Shown one piece after another: positions 5,645 to 8,427 of a stretch of DNA of 8,427 nt. This stretch comes from Methanomicrobiales archaeon. GTDB lineage: Archaea > Halobacteriota > Methanomicrobia > Methanomicrobiales > Methanomicrobiaceae. Position 1 is the first letter of the stretch. Each line of letters opens with the position of its first letter. A program made the translations under genes and the position numbers. The notes beneath the pieces were generated by a model that had not been told where the DNA came from, searched no databases, and saw nothing but the letters and a program-made list of their open reading frames with translations. Location of the stretch: NCBI GenBank assembly GCA_012523385.1, contig JAAYIO010000194.1, positions 1 through 8,427 on the forward strand, read 5' to 3'.

Positions 5645-6743
5645 AAAACGTCGTGAACTTCTCGCCATTATGAGGGAATATACCCTTGAAAATGGCTTTT
5701 TTACCATTAATGATATCGCAGATGCAACAGAAATTGCTCGAAGCACGATTCAGGACTGGATTAATCGTTTGGTTACAGAAAAATGTGTTGCCGTTAAAGA
5801 AGAAGGGAAAGGGCGTTTACCAACAAAGTATGTGACAACCAATCTCATGATGGCCGGTTCGTGCAGACGAATTTTTACCACGATAGACGAAGACTGGGTC
5901 GCCATCTATCACCAGTGTATGAGTACCGGGTGTGCTGCATTCTGCGAGTATCATCACCACCTCGCAGGGGGTGTCATCCATGAAGTCAAAAGAGACGGGA
6001 GAAAACTCGTGGAATATGCCCGTCTGGGCACGGGTTCATCAGATATTGGTTTGTACCCAAAACCTGCTGTCGGTATTACCCGGGTACGAAAAGAAGGGGA
6101 TCATATTATTCAGACCATCCGCTGCGTGGGAGGTCCTGCCTATTCCCTGACTGAGATGATGGCAATGGCGGTCGGTGTCTGTGAAGTGCGTCTGAGAGAA
6201 AGCGGCAGGATTACTGAGGGGGAGGTCGTAACCCGTGCACTTACTCATCTGGTGATCGGTCTTGATGATACCGACACAAAAGAGGGCGGTGCGACATTTG
6301 CCCTTGCGCTGGGCCTTCTGCAATATCTGGCCAATATGCGTGAAGTGATTCCGATTGGGCATGCTGTTGCAATGCTGTATCCCTATCTGAGCGATTGTAC
6401 TGCGGGCAATTCCTGTAGTTTTATTGAGATTGCAGTGAAGCCTGAAGCGGTCAATCATGTCATCGAACGTGCGGTGCGATTTCTTGAGGAGGAATCATTC
6501 TCCAAAGAATGGGGACTCGCGGTGAAACAAGGATTTATTATTTCAGAACCGCTTCGCGGGTTTGGTCTGGCAGCACGCAGAGAGATTGTGACCGCAGAAA
6601 TGGCCGACACTGTGGCAGATTCTGAAAATATTCGCGTGTTTGGCAGAAACGGGAGAATCGGGGCGGTTGCCGCAATCGGTCTTTCACGCGAAGATAATGC
6701 GATTCTTTTGAATCCCGGTGATTCGCCGTGTTCCGGGAACTAA
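5628..6743 (+). CDS. Helix-turn-helix protein with DDTD domain resembling methanogenesis marker 11/TiaS
   Basis: It has 371 residues from ATG 5628 (a GTG at 5619 is possible; neither has a clear ribosome binding site, so coupling to hom is likely). Residues about 8-70 form a winged helix-turn-helix: ...FFTINDIADATEIARSTIQDW... followed by a basic wing (KGRLPTKYVTT). A middle part has a Cys/His cluster, QCMSTGCAAFCEYHHH (C97, C102, C106, H109-H111), then PAVGITRVRKEGD. The C-terminal half starts HLVIGLDDTDTKEGGATFAL (207-226; D213, D214, D216) and runs to RVFGRNGRIGAVAAIGL. From memory this C-terminal layout matches methanogenesis marker protein 11, whose DDTD motif recalls the kinase-like part of TiaS (tRNA-Ile2 agmatidine synthase). 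It lacks the OB-fold and zinc ribbon of TiaS. Its function is unknown. As the last gene of the ACT-hom operon it may be a ligand- or nucleotide-sensing transcription regulator; that is inference. Confidence 0.6.
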   Translation: MAGVIKKRRELLAIMREYTLENGFFTINDIADATEIARSTIQDWINRLVTEKCVAVKEEGKGRLPTKYVTTNLMMAGSCRRIFTTIDEDWVAIYHQCMSTGCAAFCEYHHHLAGGVIHEVKRDGRKLVEYARLGTGSSDIGLYPKPAVGITRVRKEGDHIIQTIRCVGGPAYSLTEMMAMAVGVCEVRLRESGRITEGEVVTRALTHLVIGLDDTDTKEGGATFALALGLLQYLANMREVIPIGHAVAMLYPYLSDCTAGNSCSFIEIAVKPEAVNHVIERAVRFLEEESFSKEWGLAVKQGFIISEPLRGFGLAARREIVTAEMADTVADSENIRVFGRNGRIGAVAAIGLSREDNAILLNPGDSPCSGN

Positions 6744-6765
6744 TCCTTCCATACCCTTTTTGGGG

Positions 6766-6774
6766 ATAAATTAA
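6766..6774 (+). promoter_or_regulatory. TATA-like element of the FKBP lipoprotein gene
   Basis: ATAAATTAA, centred about 34 bp before the ATG at 6804. With the usual archaeal spacing transcription would begin at about 6796, giving a leader of fewer than ten bases. No Shine-Dalgarno sequence precedes the ATG, in keeping with a leaderless or nearly leaderless message. Confidence 0.45.
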
Positions 6775-6803
6775 ACTGTTCTCACCGTGACTTCTATTGC
6801 TAT

Positions 6804-7337
6804 ATGAAGAACGATGTATTGATAAAAATGACAGGACTGCTCTGTCTTCTTTGTATATGCATCTGTGCGGCAGGATGCACAGACCAGTCACCGTCGACAC
6901 AAGTCGCAACTGCCGGAGATACCGTGCAGGTGAATTACAAAGGATATTTCGATAATGGTGAGGTTTTTGACTCATCCGATATACACGGGAAGCCCCTTGA
7001 ATTTGTTGTCGGTGGAGGCCGAGTGGTTACCGGATTTAATGCCGCTGTTGAAGGGTTGGCGATTGGTGAGAAAATAACCGTCAGACTGTCTCCGGATCAG
7101 GCATATGGAGAGTGGACTGAGAAGAATTTCATGATGATCAATAAGAGTGATTTTCCTGAAAATTCAACCTTTGAAATAAATCAATCCGTTTACCTCTCCA
7201 CACCACAGGGGTCCTTCGTTTTTCCCATGATTGCAATCGATGAATCTACCGTGACCATCGACACAAATCACCATCTGGCAGGAAAAACACTGAACTTTGA
7301 CATTGAGCTTGTCTCAATTAGCCCTACAACTATCTGA
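6804..7337 (+). CDS. FKBP-type peptidyl-prolyl isomerase, lipoprotein
   Basis: Cis-trans prolyl isomerase/chaperone of the SlyD-like FKBP group, 177 residues, predicted to work outside the cytoplasmic membrane. The N-terminus is a lipoprotein signal: a short charged start, a hydrophobic core with four cysteines (C14, C17, C19, C21) and a lipobox AAGC with C25 as the lipidation site, then a Ser/Thr/Gln linker. The FKBP core starts GDTVQVNYKGYFDNGEVFDS (38-57), with PLEFVVGGGRVVTGFNAAVE (64-83) and the hallmark PDQAYGEW (97-104). An insert-in-flap domain (about 107-150) precedes the closing strand TNHHLAGKTLNFDIELV, the methanogen version of the D-x-NHPLAGK motif with His for Pro. It seems to have its own promoter (6766-6774) and a nearly leaderless start. 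The stop overlaps the next FKBP gene (TGATG). Confidence 0.9.
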   Translation: MKNDVLIKMTGLLCLLCICICAAGCTDQSPSTQVATAGDTVQVNYKGYFDNGEVFDSSDIHGKPLEFVVGGGRVVTGFNAAVEGLAIGEKITVRLSPDQAYGEWTEKNFMMINKSDFPENSTFEINQSVYLSTPQGSFVFPMIAIDESTVTIDTNHHLAGKTLNFDIELVSISPTTI

Positions 7338-7807
7338 TGTCAGATAATGTATCACCACAAATCGCATTGGGTGACACCGTCACCCTCCATTTTTCTTCTG
7401 CTGACGCACAGACCGGAGAAATGCTTGAATATACCTATGACGAAGAACCAAAGGCGTACACCATTGGTGCAGGAGAGATCAATCCGGCATTTGAGAAAGC
7501 GCTTATCGGATGCAGGGCAGATGATGAGATCTCGGTTCATTTAACGGCAAAGGAAGCCTATGGCGCATACCATAAGAAACTCATCTTCCGAATTCGCCGA
7601 AAAAAGATACCGATGGATACTATCCCGGAGCCCGGGACTTTCATTCCGTTGGAAATGCCCACTGGCGGAATTGCACAGGTGAAGATTGTGTCAGCGTCCA
7701 ATACGACCGTCGTGGTTGATGCAAATCATCCGTTTGCCGGAAAAGATATTCTCTACAAGATCTGGATCTGCTCGGTTATTCCTGCTGAGTCAGCCAAACG
7801 CGACTAA
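7337..7807 (+). CDS. Cytosolic FKBP/SlyD-like protein, divergent active site
   Basis: It has 156 residues, no signal peptide, and the same fold as its neighbour upstream: GDTVTLHFSSADAQTGEML (12-30), YTIGAGEINPAFEKALIG (41-58), AKEAYGAY (71-78), an insert-in-flap stretch (about 80-125) and VVDANHPFAGKDILYKI (127-142). The parts that line the prolyl isomerase pocket differ from the norm: the usual Y-x-G and FDSS are HFSS and EYTYDEE, so isomerase activity may be weak while chaperone action by the flap domain could remain. It lacks the His-rich metal tail of bacterial SlyD. Its ATG overlaps the preceding stop by one base (TGATG) and no ribosome binding site is seen, so it depends on translation of the lipoprotein gene. 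A tandem duplication with later change of location is likely. Confidence 0.85.
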   Translation: MSDNVSPQIALGDTVTLHFSSADAQTGEMLEYTYDEEPKAYTIGAGEINPAFEKALIGCRADDEISVHLTAKEAYGAYHKKLIFRIRRKKIPMDTIPEPGTFIPLEMPTGGIAQVKIVSASNTTVVVDANHPFAGKDILYKIWICSVIPAESAKRD

Positions 7808-7938
7808 TGCTATGTATAATCCATTCTCGTTGTATTTTAAAATCATCCCACCTACCAGAACCAGTTCTATTTCTAACCGAATGTAAACCTGACCTCGGGA
7901 ATTTGGGTGTTTTTTCAAAAAAAAGATAATCAATGATA
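7808..7938. terminator. Convergent intergenic region with oligo-T/oligo-A terminator
   Basis: The longest stretch without a gene (131 bp), between the convergent FKBP and feoB genes. Near its right end six T (7910-7915), a C and eight A (7917-7924) give an oligo-T run on each strand, a plausible terminator for both transcripts. ATTTTAAAAT (7834-7843) and AGAACCAGTTCT (7857-7868) are short palindromes of no evident role. I see no RNA gene or small ORF with a ribosome binding site. Confidence 0.55.
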
Positions 7939-8427
7939 TTAAAGCAAGGTAACTGCCAGCAGATTAATCACTGTCCCAATGCCCAAGCCGAGGATCAGGG
8001 TGTAGCCTGAGATAAGAAGTGCCGTTTTCCATCCCATTTCCCGCCAGAGAACAGCGACCGTAGAGATGCACGGCACAAAGAGCACGCTGACAACCGCAAA
8101 GACATAGAGTTGCAACCCGCTCATCACCGACCCCAGATCTGCGGTACCTGCAAGGATAGCAAGGGTCTCGAATGCCATCTCCTTTCTCAGAATACCAAAC
8201 AGTAACGACGTTGACGCATAGGGAGGAAGGCCAAGGACGGTCTCCATAATCGGTGCAAAAATATCCTGAAATGCCTGAATAATTCCGACATACTGGAACA
8301 CGCCTAAAAAAACACTACTGACCAGAAGCAGGGGCATAGCAATAAAAAGGAACTCTTTCATATGGAGCCATGCCCGTTTCAATGTCTGCACCGGCTGGGG
8401 TTTTCTCAGGGGGGCCATCTCGAGGAT
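7939..8427 (-). CDS. feoB: Ferrous iron transport protein B, C-terminal part
   Basis: FeoB is the G-protein-coupled membrane transporter for Fe(II). Only the last 162 residues are in the window; the frame is open to the right edge (ILEMAPLRKP...), so the Met at 8416-8418 is internal, not a start. The segment is the Gate/C-terminal membrane domain: KEFLFIAMPLLLVSSVFLGV is one membrane helix, LLFGILRKEMAFETLAIL holds the LRKE gate motif, LFVPCISTVAVLWREMGWK holds the conserved VPCxxT(V/I)A motif with its Cys near the metal path, and the final hydrophobic stretch to LLAVTLL is the last helix. The G domain, the first Gate repeat and FeoA, if present, lie outside. A nucleoside-recognition-domain protein is the alternative, but LRKE plus VPC together are diagnostic for FeoB. 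It converges on the FKBP pair and is not part of its operon. Confidence 0.92.
   Translation of the reverse strand: MLEMAPLRKPQPVQTLKRAWLHMKEFLFIAMPLLLVSSVFLGVFQYVGIIQAFQDIFAPIMETVLGLPPYASTSLLFGILRKEMAFETLAILAGTADLGSVMSGLQLYVFAVVSVLFVPCISTVAVLWREMGWKTALLISGYTLILGLGIGTVINLLAVTLL

Noticed and set aside
6039..6458. Minus-strand open frame of 139 codons opposite the HTH-DDTD gene
   Set aside because: Antisense shadow; the conserved DDTD segment is on the plus strand.
7834..7868. Short palindromes ATTTTAAAAT and AGAACCAGTTCT
   Set aside because: Arms of five bases are expected by chance in AT-rich intergenic DNA and have no evident partner or T-run.
8416..8418. Start codon of a small separate gate-domain protein instead of feoB
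   Set aside because: The frame continues upstream to the window edge with ILE before the Met, and the sequence matches the interior of FeoB; a split gene cannot be wholly excluded without the sequence beyond the edge.

Overview
The window looks like a chromosomal segment of a methanogenic archaeon, most probably of the order Methanomicrobiales; the genus is unresolved. The evidence is archaeal aIF5A with a hypusination site, a nickel-hydrogenase-type maturation protease, a DUF169 protein, a detached ACT regulator next to homoserine dehydrogenase, a protein resembling methanogenesis marker 11, paired SlyD-type FKBPs, AT-rich TATA-like promoters and oligo-T terminators. Coding density is high. 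The longest stretch without a gene is about 130 bp. I see no tRNA, rRNA, CRISPR array, insertion sequence or phage gene.

Left part (1-1017, minus strand): the gene for translation factor aIF5A lies just upstream of an agmatinase gene (speB) that runs off the left edge. The aIF5A reading frame carries an in-frame TAA at codon 13, between two parts that otherwise read as one normal aIF5A N-terminus. Divergent from it (1097-2694, plus) is a two-gene unit: an inositol-monophosphatase-family phosphatase overlapping NAD kinase by 4 nt. This is the two-gene equivalent of the fused NADP phosphatase/NAD kinase known from Methanocaldococcus.

Middle (2797-4043): a monocistronic DUF169 protein with six cysteines converges on a hydrogenase maturation protease. 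The two genes are separated by a nested palindrome that can serve as a terminator in both directions. From a shared, divergent promoter region starts a three-gene operon (4158-6743): a two-domain ACT protein (predicted allosteric regulator), homoserine dehydrogenase, and a protein with an N-terminal helix-turn-helix and a C-terminal DDTD domain resembling methanogenesis marker 11/TiaS. The genes overlap by 1 and about 17 nt. The first two fit the branch to threonine and methionine. The third is the most interesting candidate for an unknown role.

Right part (6804-8427): an FKBP-type prolyl isomerase lipoprotein and a cytosolic FKBP paralogue are coupled by a TGATG overlap. They converge on the 3' end of feoB (ferrous iron transporter), which runs off the right edge. 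An oligo-T/oligo-A stretch separates them.
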